Shown: positions 1-6,058, counted from the first letter of the stretch. The stretch: DNA of 9,408 nt from Deltaproteobacteria bacterium UBA6967 (GCA_002450295.1 DJYX01000160.1:10586-19993); one strand, 5' to 3'. Numbers and translations: made by a program. Notes: generated by a model from the sequence alone, not told the origin.

Positions 1-338
1 AGGTCTGCTCCCCGTAGGTCTGCTTGGGCTAGTTTGCTTCGGCGTAAGTCCGCTCCCCGTAGGTCTGCTCCTCGCAGGTCTGCCTCTTCCAGATTAGCTC
101 CATAGAGATCTGCTCCTGCCAAACGTGCTTCACTCAGTTTTGCCCTACCCAGATTTGCTGTTGTTAGTTTTGCGTCTGCTAGATTAGAGCCACTCAAGTC
201 TGCTCCTTCTAGAGTGCCATAACGCAGATCAGCTCCCAACAGATCTAAACCGCTCAATACGGCGCCGGATAGGCTGCAGATGGGGCTCGACTTGGTTTCT
301 GTCAGTTGTTGAAAGTGAAGTGGATTGTAGTTAGCCAT
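1..338 (-). CDS. Pentapeptide-repeat protein, 3' end outside the window
   Basis: The frame is open from an ATG at 338 to the window edge, giving at least 112 residues and no stop. A GGAG ribosome-binding site lies seven bases before the ATG. After an N-terminal cap of about 20 residues (NPLHFQQLTETKSSPIC), the protein becomes A(D/N)LxG-type pentapeptides such as LEGADLSGSNL and LRGADLRGADL. In this family such repeats build a right-handed quadrilateral beta-helix with an outward surface, usually a protein-binding scaffold without catalysis. The cap aligns without gaps to that of the divergent gene at 797, so the two are paralogues. A CPxC-type cap motif seen in relatives appears here as SPIC, with the first Cys replaced by Ser. 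Two near-identical 24-nt stretches 45 bp apart (1-24 and 46-69) suggest recent repeat growth. The biochemical role is unknown, and no signal peptide is visible. Confidence 0.9.
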   Translation of the reverse strand, partial: MANYNPLHFQQLTETKSSPICSLSGAVLSGLDLLGADLRYGTLEGADLSGSNLADAKLTTANLGRAKLSEARLAGADLYGANLEEADLRGADLRGADLRRSKLAQADLRGAD

Positions 339-796
339 TTTATTTCTCCAAGTGTTGTGTGCAACGGATGTTGTTTCTCTGTCATCTTAAGTTTCATTAA
401 TGTTACTAAATAGTATTTTAAATTTCAATAATAAATTATACTTTTTTATGAATTTTTTATAAATAACTAATTTAATTTATAAATAAATAAAAAAATCTAT
501 AATAATTTTTTGAAATCTATAAAATTAATAATAAAAGACAAAAATAAAATTACACATCACAATTATCTTCGGCCTACATCAGGGATGTTGCTGGTGGAGG
601 AAGTGAGTGATGACTTAGATGGAAGGTGATATTCTTAATCTTGTCGTGGAAATGTGACTCAGAAAATTGTTGTTCTAGGGCAAGAAAATAACCTTGTTTT
701 GTGTTCAGTTTGTGACATTTTTCATCAGGTCTATCGATAACTTTTTTAAGTACCCCAACCTATAACGTCATTGCGCTTCATGCAGAGGTAGGGAGC
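339..796. other. Divergent intergenic region with an extreme A+T-rich core
   Basis: This 458-bp spacer separates two divergent pentapeptide genes. Bases 421-540 contain only 9 G or C in 120, with many short A and T runs, which is far from the composition of the neighbouring genes. No open frame of useful length was found. The part from about 570 to 796 returns to ordinary composition and ends in the ribosome-binding site (GAGG, eight bases before ATG) of the gene at 797. A+T-rich tracts of this kind are typical of curved promoter DNA or nucleoid-protein binding sites; that function is inferred here. Confidence 0.6.
400..428 (-). promoter_or_regulatory. Candidate sigma70-like promoter for the minus-strand pentapeptide gene
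   Basis: Read on the minus strand, TTGAAA (428-423) and TAACAT (405-400) are separated by exactly 17 bases, which would start transcription near 393, about 55 nt before the ATG at 338. The surrounding DNA is extremely A+T rich, so chance matches are likely. The spacing and the position relative to the gene are the only support. Confidence 0.3.
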
Positions 797-1429
797 ATGG
801 AAGAAAACTTTGATCCCGCTCATTTGCGGCAATTGCGTGAGACAAACGCTTGTCCGGAAGGTCAACTGTCTGGTGTGGATCTGCGAGGGGCTGAATTGAA
901 TGGGGCAGATCTGGTCGATGCAGATTTGAGCTATGCCAACTTGAGCCGAGCCGATCTGAGTTACGCAGATCTCCGTGGGGTCAATCTGGTTGGGGCCAAG
1001 ATGGAAAAAGTCAATTTGGAAGGAGCCCAGTTGGAAGGAGCGAACTTGAGCGGAGCGCATCTTTGGGAGGCGAACCTTGATTTTACAACGATGCAGGGAG
1101 CACAGCTTCAGGGTGCAGATTTGGAAGATGTTGATCTGAATGAAGCCGACATGCGTGCAGTCAACCTGGAGAGAGCAGAGTTGCAGAGCTCAGTGATGAT
1201 GAACGTCAATCTGGAGAAAGCCAACCTCAGTTACGCGGATTTACGTCGAGCCGAGTTACGAGGAGCCAACCTGAGGGAAGCTGTCTGTTATCGAGTCGAC
1301 TTACGGGAAGCTGATTTAGATGGTGCTGACCTACAAGGCGCAGAAATGCACTTTGCGCTGATGCTCGGCTCCCGCCTCTGCAACACCGTAATGCCAGATG
1401 GCCGCATTGAATATGGTGGCTGTCATTGA
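797..1429 (+). CDS. Pentapeptide-repeat protein (210 aa)
   Basis: This complete gene encodes an N-terminal cap (residues 1-22, DPAHLRQLRETNACPEG), about 34 tandem pentapeptides (roughly residues 23-192, for example LSYADLRGVNLVGAK and LQGADLEDVDLNEADM), and a C-terminal tail with the family-typical LCNTVMPDG motif (194-202) followed by a near-terminal Cys209. The repeats should form about eight turns of a right-handed quadrilateral beta-helix. Such proteins are usually interaction scaffolds or mimics of DNA; no enzyme motif is present. Start choice: GAGG lies eight bases upstream of ATG 797. The protein is paralogous to the divergent gene ending at 338, and its cap reads CPEG where relatives have CPxC. 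The acetyltransferase at 1461 follows after 31 bases, so co-transcription is likely. The exact function cannot be deduced. Confidence 0.93.
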   Translation: MEENFDPAHLRQLRETNACPEGQLSGVDLRGAELNGADLVDADLSYANLSRADLSYADLRGVNLVGAKMEKVNLEGAQLEGANLSGAHLWEANLDFTTMQGAQLQGADLEDVDLNEADMRAVNLERAELQSSVMMNVNLEKANLSYADLRRAELRGANLREAVCYRVDLREADLDGADLQGAEMHFALMLGSRLCNTVMPDGRIEYGGCH

Positions 1430-1460
1430 ATCCTACAACGAACACAACAAGCTCTCTCCG

Positions 1461-1916
1461 ATGACTCTTATCCGTGAACTGAAAGAAGCAGACTTTGAGC
1501 AATGGTTGGAACTCTACCAGGTCTATGCAGAACACTATCGAGTTGCTCTCACCGAAACGGGCATTCAAACCACATGGGGTTGGCTGATGGATTCATCCCA
1601 CCCACTTCAGGGTCTGGTGGCTGTTCAAGAATCTGCACTCGTGGGCATGGCTCATTTCCGAGCGATGCCGAACCCGTTACGTGGTCAGAATATCGGCTTT
1701 CTGGATGATTTGGTTGTCCTGCCCAGCGCTCGTGGTGGTGGAGTGGGTCAATTGCTGCTGGATAAACTACAACGAATTGGTCTTCAGGAAGGCTGGGGAC
1801 TTTTCCGCTGGATCACCCGAGATAACAACTATCAGGCTCGCAGACTGTATGACAAAGTTGCCAGCAAGTCAGATTGGAACGTCTACGAGATGAGTTGCCA
1901 CATCCAGCCTGAGTGA
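1461..1916 (+). CDS. GNAT-family N-acetyltransferase (151 aa)
   Basis: It transfers an acetyl group from acetyl-CoA to an unidentified amine. The sequence shows the GNAT fold in order: an N-terminal strand and helix (TLIRELKEADFEQWLELY), a central region with VGMAHF, the acetyl-CoA pyrophosphate loop at residues 91-96 (RGGGVG, matching R/QxxGxG/A) after strand LDDLVVLP, and a C-terminal motif B with NNYQARRLYDKVA. Length is normal for a single-domain GNAT. The frame is open upstream to an ATG at 1398 and another at 1413, but these would overlap the pentapeptide gene and lack family similarity. Start 1461 places MTLIRELKEAD where relatives begin, although no clear Shine-Dalgarno site precedes it, which suggests coupling to the gene upstream. 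The N-terminal WLELYQ and the C-terminal LYDKVA pattern resemble a GNAT subgroup of unassigned substrate. Confidence 0.9.
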   Translation: MTLIRELKEADFEQWLELYQVYAEHYRVALTETGIQTTWGWLMDSSHPLQGLVAVQESALVGMAHFRAMPNPLRGQNIGFLDDLVVLPSARGGGVGQLLLDKLQRIGLQEGWGLFRWITRDNNYQARRLYDKVASKSDWNVYEMSCHIQPE

Positions 1917-2226
1917 CCTGTCGTTCAAAAGCTTCACAAAGTTTGATTCGCAGACCTTAGTTCCAAGCGATCAATTCCTACCTTGATACAGTGCTTGCCC
2001 AGGAATCCCGGAGGCAAGTACAGCGCTTCTCTGATCCGCACCATTTGAGAATGAACAACTCGCAGCCATAGCGTCCTGATATCTGTATCCTTCGTGTGGT
2101 CTGGATCTTGTTGTCCTGTTCAGGTGCTCTCTTCAGCGAAAAAATTGATTCTCTTCTCCCACCTATGTTCAGTTGGGAACTGACTTTGTCCTCACTATTG
2201 AAACCTCCTCACAGACCAGGCATCCA
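1917..2226. other. Intergenic region between GNAT and DUF3883 genes
   Basis: No plus-strand gene or clear promoter was recognised. A short inverted repeat, CTTGCC/GGCAAG, lies at about 1994-2018. On the minus strand a frame stays open for about 60 codons (about 2122 down to 1937), but its only good start leaves a 36-residue ORF (MVRIREALYLPPGF...) without a ribosome-binding site, so it is not called as a gene. The last 54 bases are an alternative in-frame TTG extension of the next gene. Confidence 0.4.
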
Positions 2227-3066
2227 ATGCACCGGACATGGACGCACACCGAAGTAGAAATCATCGTGGAAGACTATTTCTCGATGCTCCGAAGCGAGAT
2301 GTTGGGGAAATTCTACAATAAAGTAGATCACTGTAAAAAGCTGGTTAGCCGTCTCAATTTGCGAATAGAATATGAAATTGAGTTGATGTACCAGAACATC
2401 AGCGCAGCACTGATCGAACTCGGGTTACCGAGTATCAGTGGATACAAGCCGCTTTACAACTACCAGAAAGAGCTTGTCCCTGAAGTGATTCGGGAGTTTC
2501 TTCAGCAAAATCCTGAATTCAGCCAACTATTTTTACAGGACACATTGACAGTCCCCAAACCACGGATGATGCAGCAACTGCTGGAGATAATGGAGAGTGC
2601 CCCCAAGAATCCTTCCTTGCCACTGCTCTCACCAAATGATGCAGAGGCGTGGGTTGGCATCAACTATCTGGAGTTGGAAGCAAGCAATCAACAGTTGGGA
2701 GATGCGGGAGAAAAACTAGTGATGGCCTATGAAAAGGCACGGTTACGGACGATGGGCCGGATGGATTTGCTGGACTCTGTGGAGCAGGTTTCTGAAACGA
2801 TTGGGCCCAACATGGGCTACGACATCCGCTCTTTTGAACAGGATGGTAAGGAACGTTTCATTGAGGTGAAGACCACCAAGTATGGCAAGCTGACCCCGTT
2901 CTTCGTGACTGCCAATGAATTGCTATTCTCTGAGAGAAATCGCGAACAGTACCACCTCTATCGGGTGTTCAATTATCGGGTATCACCTTCTTTGTTCCAG
3001 CTTTCCGGACAGTTGAATAACTTTTGCCGTCTGAGGCCGTCCATTTTTCGAGCTTACTTAGTTTGA
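2227..3066 (+). CDS. DUF3883-domain protein with restriction-endonuclease-like signature
   Basis: The N-terminal half (residues 1 to about 85) carries the domain often found with DUF3883 (HRTWTHTEVEIIVEDYF, NISAALIELGLPSISGYKP). A variable linker follows. The C-terminal DUF3883 domain (about 150-265) contains GDAGEKL (Glu162), GYDIRSF (Asp199), IEVKTTK (Glu213, Lys215) and YHLYRVFNY. Asp, Glu-x-Lys fits the PD-(D/E)xK nuclease fold, so nucleic-acid cleavage or binding is a reasonable inference but is not proven. DUF3883 proteins occur both alone and beside restriction or defence genes; no methylase or helicase is visible here. Start: the frame extends to a TTG at 2173, but ATG 2227 gives the MHRTW beginning usual for relatives. 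Neither start has a strong ribosome-binding site. Transcription is probably independent of both neighbours. Confidence 0.82.
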   Translation: MHRTWTHTEVEIIVEDYFSMLRSEMLGKFYNKVDHCKKLVSRLNLRIEYEIELMYQNISAALIELGLPSISGYKPLYNYQKELVPEVIREFLQQNPEFSQLFLQDTLTVPKPRMMQQLLEIMESAPKNPSLPLLSPNDAEAWVGINYLELEASNQQLGDAGEKLVMAYEKARLRTMGRMDLLDSVEQVSETIGPNMGYDIRSFEQDGKERFIEVKTTKYGKLTPFFVTANELLFSERNREQYHLYRVFNYRVSPSLFQLSGQLNNFCRLRPSIFRAYLV

Positions 3067-3158
3067 TCAATCATCTCAAACAAAAGAGAAGAACCTGTGG
3101 AAACCATTTTTGGCCGAAATAACGACCACATTAGCTAGTAGCAAGGGAGTAATTGTTC

Positions 3159-3317
3159 GTGGATCGCTTTGATTTGCTGGATCGCATGTTAGAACTCAAG
3201 AGTGAAATGCTTGCTGCAGAACAAAGGAGGGATTGGCACAAGCGTGAGGAATTAGAACGCAAGCTCGTCGAAGTGAAGAAGTTGATAAAGGAATTTGACG
3301 AACAGAGAAATTCTTAA
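3159..3317 (+). CDS. Small charged helical protein (52 aa), unknown function
   Basis: This short ORF starts at GTG, with a strong AAGGGAG ribosome-binding site nine bases upstream (3143-3149). An in-frame TTG at 3153 is too close to that site. The product (DRFDLLDRMLELKSEM... to ...IKEFDEQRNS) is almost entirely predicted helix, rich in Lys, Arg and Glu, with Leu, Met and Val spaced at three- to four-residue steps as in a short coiled coil. It has no cysteines, no signal peptide and no membrane segment. I do not recognise a family. It follows the DUF3883 gene by 92 bases and could be co-transcribed. The start signal and composition make it more credible than a chance ORF. Confidence 0.55.
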   Translation: MDRFDLLDRMLELKSEMLAAEQRRDWHKREELERKLVEVKKLIKEFDEQRNS

Positions 3318-3343
3318 AAACCCTATTTCGAAGCATTAATCTC

Positions 3344-3358
3344 GGGACTCCATGTCCC
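3344..3358. terminator. Weak hairpin between convergent micro-ORFs
   Basis: GGGAC (3344-3348) and GTCCC (3354-3358) flank a five-base loop between the ends of two convergent short ORFs, where a bidirectional terminator would sit. The nearest T run on the plus strand (3374-3379) is 15 bases away, and the stem has only five pairs, so the call is weak. Confidence 0.15.
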
Positions 3359-3364
3359 ATTCCC

Positions 3365-3532
3365 TCAATTAGACTTTTTTGGTTCGCTCAACTGAAAGAG
3401 ATGTCCATGCACCTTCTGCATGCCCAAGAGAATCAGTCGATAATTTTCTTGTTCAGTGGGTTCGATTGTATTGTTGGAACCACTGGGGTTCTTAGTACGG
3501 AAAACCCCTGAAAAACGATTCTGCCATGTCAT
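3365..3532 (-). CDS. Small hypothetical protein (55 aa)
   Basis: An open frame on the minus strand from ATG 3532 to TGA 3365 encodes a soluble basic protein beginning MTWQNRFSGVFRTKN and ending HLFQLSEPKKSN. The first 25 residues are polar and Gly/Ser/Asn-rich, and residues about 26-50 (TEQENYRLILLGMQKVHGHL) could be an amphipathic helix. A GGGGG run lies seven bases before the start, a poor but possible ribosome-binding site. It is convergent with the 52-aa ORF, ending 47 bases from its stop. No family is recognised, and the ORF could be fortuitous. Its protein-like composition is the main argument for it. Confidence 0.35.
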   Translation of the reverse strand: MTWQNRFSGVFRTKNPSGSNNTIEPTEQENYRLILLGMQKVHGHLFQLSEPKKSN

Positions 3533-3644
3533 CTGAAAACCCCCAAAGAAATGAAGAATGGAAGCGGCCTATGGTTGTCATCAGATAACAGCAGCAGAAA
3601 TTGAGCCAGCCGGATCTCTAGCTTGGGATCTATCCAGCATGAAC

Positions 3645-3683
3645 CCGGTCCCTTTGGGGGATTCATAAATCAGCTTGGACCGG
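3645..3683 (+). promoter_or_regulatory. Inverted repeat covering the ribosome-binding region of the P-loop gene
   Basis: CCGGTCC (3645-3651) pairs perfectly with GGACCGG (3677-3683), and a nested GATT/AATC stem (3660-3663, 3668-3671) sits inside the loop. The right arm overlaps the GGAAG (3682-3686) in front of the ATGs at 3688 and 3691. As RNA it could hide the ribosome-binding site; as DNA it could be an operator. Either role is inferred. Confidence 0.35.
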
Positions 3684-3687
3684 AAGA

Positions 3688-4233
3688 ATGATGCCAACCT
3701 TGCGCATTGCGATCATCGGGATCAGTGGTTGTGGCAAAAGTACACTCGCCCAGCAATTGAGCGAAAAGTACGCAATCCAATACTTCAAAATTGATGAAAT
3801 GTATTGGCAGGAGAACTGGACGCTGCGCAAATCAGAGAAGTTTTGCGAGCTGGTAGCAGCCGCAATTGCTGAGGATCGATGGGTAATTGACGGGCATGGG
3901 GCCTCTGCCAAAATGCTGATTTGGCAAAGAGCCACACATATCATTTGGCTGAATTATCCCTTTGTTCGTGTCTTTATCCAACTGCTTGGGCGAACGATTC
4001 GGAGAGCATGGACCAGGGAAGTGATCTTCTCAGGAAATCGAGAATCTCTGCGACAGAGTTTCTTCAGCAAGGATTTGATTCTTTTGTACATGCTCCAGAA
4101 CTTCTTAGCTAAACGCCGAGAACTTCGTGGGTACTTCGAGCAGTATCCTGAACTTCAGGCAAAAGTGATTGAACTTGATGCACCCATGCCATTTGAATTC
4201 CTGCTACAACAGCTTGCTCCCAGCCGAAACTAA
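3688..4233 (+). CDS. P-loop NTPase, adenylate-kinase-like (DNA topology modulation/FlaR-like family)
   Basis: The protein has 181 residues. A Walker A motif lies at 11-19 (GISGCGKST) after the first strand RIAIIG. Next come the kinase-like segment with Asp36, Tyr39, Trp40 and Trp44 (KIDEMYWQENW), a second conserved block RWVIDGHG (64-71), and ATHIIWLNYP, equivalent to the RADxxIWLDLP of relatives. These features match the small nucleotide-kinase-like family often labelled adenylate kinase or topology modulation protein. The substrate is unsettled, and true nucleoside monophosphate kinase activity is only inferred. The usual DGNY appears here as DGHG. ATG codons at 3688 and 3691 are both possible; GGAAG at 3682-3686 gives better spacing to the second. 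It appears monocistronic, with a hairpin in front of the start. Confidence 0.85.
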   Translation: MMPTLRIAIIGISGCGKSTLAQQLSEKYAIQYFKIDEMYWQENWTLRKSEKFCELVAAAIAEDRWVIDGHGASAKMLIWQRATHIIWLNYPFVRVFIQLLGRTIRRAWTREVIFSGNRESLRQSFFSKDLILLYMLQNFLAKRRELRGYFEQYPELQAKVIELDAPMPFEFLLQQLAPSRN

Positions 4234-4402
4234 GACAAGATCATACAGAAATTCACGCTAGTGTTTGCCGAGTCAGTCTTTCACGAAGCTTCACTAGGAT
4301 TGGTGATGTGAAACGATATTTCTTTTGAGAATGATAAAAATATTTTGAACACATAAACTCCTCTCCGCAGTAGACCATAGGGTGTATATATTCAAACATT
4401 AC

Positions 4403-4431
4403 TTGAAATTTAGAATTAGCAACCCTATAAA
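4403..4431 (+). promoter_or_regulatory. Candidate sigma70-like promoter in the 4234-4922 spacer
   Basis: TTGAAA (4403-4408) and TATAAA (4426-4431) are separated by exactly 17 bases, each matching five of six consensus positions. Transcription would start near 4438 and run through the hairpins at 4497-4615 into the micro-ORF at 4652. The local A+T richness makes a chance match possible. Bases 4234-4402 before it hold nothing I can support. Confidence 0.4.
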
Positions 4432-4437
4432 TCGTTT

Positions 4438-4651
4438 TCTGAGGCTCCAAGCGATACGCTCTGAATACAGTGGCCAAGCTGTTCAAAGGGTCTCTTGCTC
4501 ACTGATCCTCTCACAAAACTGGTTCGTGAGCTCCAAATGCGGGAAGTTTTCTCATCTTTTTACTTCCCGCACTTCATTGGGAATCTTCGTTGGGAGGTCT
4601 CTACAGAGACTTCCCTAAGATTAACAAATCCTCCAAATTGATTAGCTTGCC
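4438..4651 (+). ncRNA. Candidate structured leader or small RNA
   Basis: From the predicted start near 4438 the sequence contains a weak stem (GCTCAC 4497-4502 with GTGAGC 4526-4531), then a perfect 10-bp stem (TGCGGGAAGT 4538-4547 with ACTTCCCGCA 4562-4571, 14-base loop). A second 10-bp stem with one G-U pair follows (GGGAGGTCTC 4592-4601 with GAGACTTCCC 4606-4615, loop TACA). The two main hairpins share the half-sequence GGGA(A/G)GT/ACTTCCC, so the right arm of the first can also pair with the left arm of the second. No T run follows either stem on the plus strand, so neither looks like an ordinary terminator. No known RNA family is recognised. Confidence 0.3.
4538..4615. repeat. Tandem inverted repeats with shared arm sequence
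   Basis: Four copies of one half-site occur in alternating orientation: GGGAAGT (4541-4547), ACTTCCC (4562-4568), GGGAGGT (4592-4598) and ACTTCCC (4609-4615). Besides RNA hairpins, this arrangement could be a cluster of protein-binding half-sites or a small palindromic repeat element spread elsewhere in the genome. Confidence 0.6.
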
Positions 4652-4753
4652 ATGAATGATGGAAAAAACCTGTTCATTTGGCTTTTCTTGATCATTGCCA
4701 TTCTAGCTGGCCTGGGTTTATTGGAAACCGTCCTAGAAGTGCCCCAGATCTAG
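4652..4753 (+). CDS. Single-pass membrane micro-ORF (33 aa)
   Basis: ATG 4652 to TAG 4751-4753 encodes a short polar N terminus (MNDGKN), a hydrophobic segment of about 18 residues (LFIWLFLIIAILAGLGLL) long enough to cross the membrane once, and a short acidic tail ending in ETVLEVPQI. This design is common among small bacterial membrane proteins that tune larger complexes. No clear Shine-Dalgarno site is seen (CTCCAAATTGATTAGCTTGCC precedes the ATG). It lies 36 bases after the tandem hairpins and downstream of a good candidate promoter. No family is recognised, and a chance hydrophobic ORF cannot be excluded. Confidence 0.4.
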   Translation: MNDGKNLFIWLFLIIAILAGLGLLETVLEVPQI

Positions 4754-4922
4754 TGGAATCTTGAGCAACAGGATCATGCTTAGCCGCTGAGAGAGTAGTT
4801 GCCCCGAATTGCTCTGCTGGTTTTTAGCTATTAATCTGGCCCTCTGCGTCCTCACGCCATGTCGACCGCCAGAGCAACTCATTCACTCCAGACAGCACTG
4901 AGAAGCAGCAAATTAGGATCTC
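4754..4922. other. Intergenic tail before the MDR oxidoreductase stop
   Basis: No convincing gene or terminator was found. An 8-bp inverted repeat TTGCTCTG/CAGAGCAA spans about 60 bases (near 4808 and 4871), which is too far apart to be a strong hairpin. A 49-codon minus-strand ORF here overlaps the end of the micro-ORF and has no supporting signal. Confidence 0.3.
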
Positions 4923-6047
4923 CTACAGTCCCTGCTGGGGTTTGATCAGATACTTCTCTCCCGTTTTTTTGGGAAAGTAGCGAGCGATGTTCGCTGGATC
5001 GATTGCTTCAAGCAGACTCAACTCATCGGTAATGTGGCTGGTAAATGTGGTCTTTATCTCATTGACCACTCGAGCTTGCAGCTCTGCAGCGCGCTTTGGG
5101 CCCAATTTCTTCAGAACCGGCATCACGAGCCAGCCCCCAACCCCCCAATACATGCCATAGTTTTGTCCCAGGGTAATGGGACCACGCGCGAGCCTTCCGT
5201 AGATATAAACCTGCTTGTGTTGTTCAGCACCATAGGTGTTCAAGCCAGAGGCGTTGCGGCTCAGGGCCTGTTCCATCGAGGAAAGCAGCGTGTCCGCCAT
5301 TCTACCACCACCAATCGCATCGAAAGCTAGGGTGGCACCCGTTTCTGCCATTGCCTCCACTAACTGTTCTTTGAAGCCTTCATTCGTCGAATTGATGATG
5401 TATTTTGCTCCCAATGTTCGTAGAAGTTGTGCCTGTTCTACTGAGCGAACAACACAGATCAGATCAATGTTTTCCTGTAGGCAGAGCTTCAAGAGCATTT
5501 GGCCTAGATTGGAAGCCGCAGCGGTATGTACCATCGCTTTGTGACCTTCTTTTTTCAGCGTTTCAATAAAGCACAAGGCGGTGATTGGGTTTACGAAAGA
5601 GGAAGCCGCCTCTTCTGCCGTAGTGTCTTCTTTGTGGACCAGGCACATCGCTGCAGGCACCTTGACAAATTGCTGATAGCACTGGCCGGATACGAGCGAT
5701 ACGAGTTTTCCTTCCAAGTTTTTGGCATTGGCACCAGCAGTCACAACCCGACCTGCGCCCTCATTGCCAACAGGCAGGGTTTGGTCAAGACGAGAGCGGA
5801 TGGCATCCAGAAATTGCTCCGAGATCGGTGCCACCATCTTTTGCTGTTGACCGTCCAGCATCAGCTTGCCCTGTGAATAATCAGCAAAAGCCAACAAGGG
5901 AAACATGTCTGATGGATTAATGGGGGCGGCCTCCATCTTCACAATCACTTCATCATCACTTGGTATGGGTATTTCGTTTTGAACGATCGATAAAATCAGC
6001 TCCCCCTGTCGGGTTGCGGTTGAAACAATCTGTCGGTTTTCGCTCAA
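4923..6047 (-). CDS. Zinc-less MDR oxidoreductase (quinone/2-enoyl thioester reductase-like)
   Basis: This NAD(P)H-dependent medium-chain dehydrogenase/reductase has 374 residues from the chosen start. The GroES-like N-terminal domain shows IPIPSDDEVIVKMEAAPINPSD and, after an insert, LPVGNEGAGRV. The Rossmann domain has its nucleotide-binding turn near residues 173-182 (VHTAAASNLG) and a later FDAIGGG. The catalytic and structural zinc-ligand cysteines of alcohol dehydrogenases are absent, as in quinone oxidoreductases and ETR-like reductases. The substrate is unknown. Start choice: TTG at 6047-6045 has GAGGAG six bases upstream and places ENRQIVSTATRQGEL where relatives begin. A longer frame from GTG 6125 would add 26 non-family residues without a ribosome-binding site. 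The gene stands alone on this strand; no terminator is evident after it. Confidence 0.88.
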   Translation of the reverse strand: MSENRQIVSTATRQGELILSIVQNEIPIPSDDEVIVKMEAAPINPSDMFPLLAFADYSQGKLMLDGQQQKMVAPISEQFLDAIRSRLDQTLPVGNEGAGRVVTAGANAKNLEGKLVSLVSGQCYQQFVKVPAAMCLVHKEDTTAEEAASSFVNPITALCFIETLKKEGHKAMVHTAAASNLGQMLLKLCLQENIDLICVVRSVEQAQLLRTLGAKYIINSTNEGFKEQLVEAMAETGATLAFDAIGGGRMADTLLSSMEQALSRNASGLNTYGAEQHKQVYIYGRLARGPITLGQNYGMYWGVGGWLVMPVLKKLGPKRAAELQARVVNEIKTTFTSHITDELSLLEAIDPANIARYFPKKTGEKYLIKPQQGL

Positions 6048-6058
6048 TGGGTTCTCCT
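6045..6058 (-). promoter_or_regulatory. Ribosome-binding site that decides a TTG start
   Basis: On the minus strand GAGGAG (6058-6053) is followed by AACCCA and then TTG (6047-6045). This is the best initiation signal near the start of the oxidoreductase and supports TTG over the upstream GTG at 6125. Confidence 0.6.

Noticed and set aside
746..1060. Antisense frame of 104 codons opposite the pentapeptide gene
   Set aside because: Its Gln/Ile/Ser-rich periodic sequence is the mirror of the pentapeptide codons on the other strand; no independent start signal.
797..1916. Pentapeptide gene next to an acetyltransferase as a Qnr-plus-aminoglycoside-type resistance unit
   Set aside because: The repeat protein has a generic cap and CNTVMPDG tail instead of Qnr features such as loops, and the GNAT does not resemble AAC(6') enough to claim resistance.
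4253..4486. Minus-strand TTG-start frame of 77 codons in the spacer
   Set aside because: It has a non-ATG start without a ribosome-binding site, no family resemblance, and lies opposite the promoter and leader candidate. An internal GGAGAGGAG near an ATG was noted but would yield only 33 residues with poor spacing.
4382..4618. Plus-strand frame of 78 codons through the hairpin region
   Set aside because: It reads through both inverted repeats, starts before the predicted promoter -10, and has no family or start-site support.
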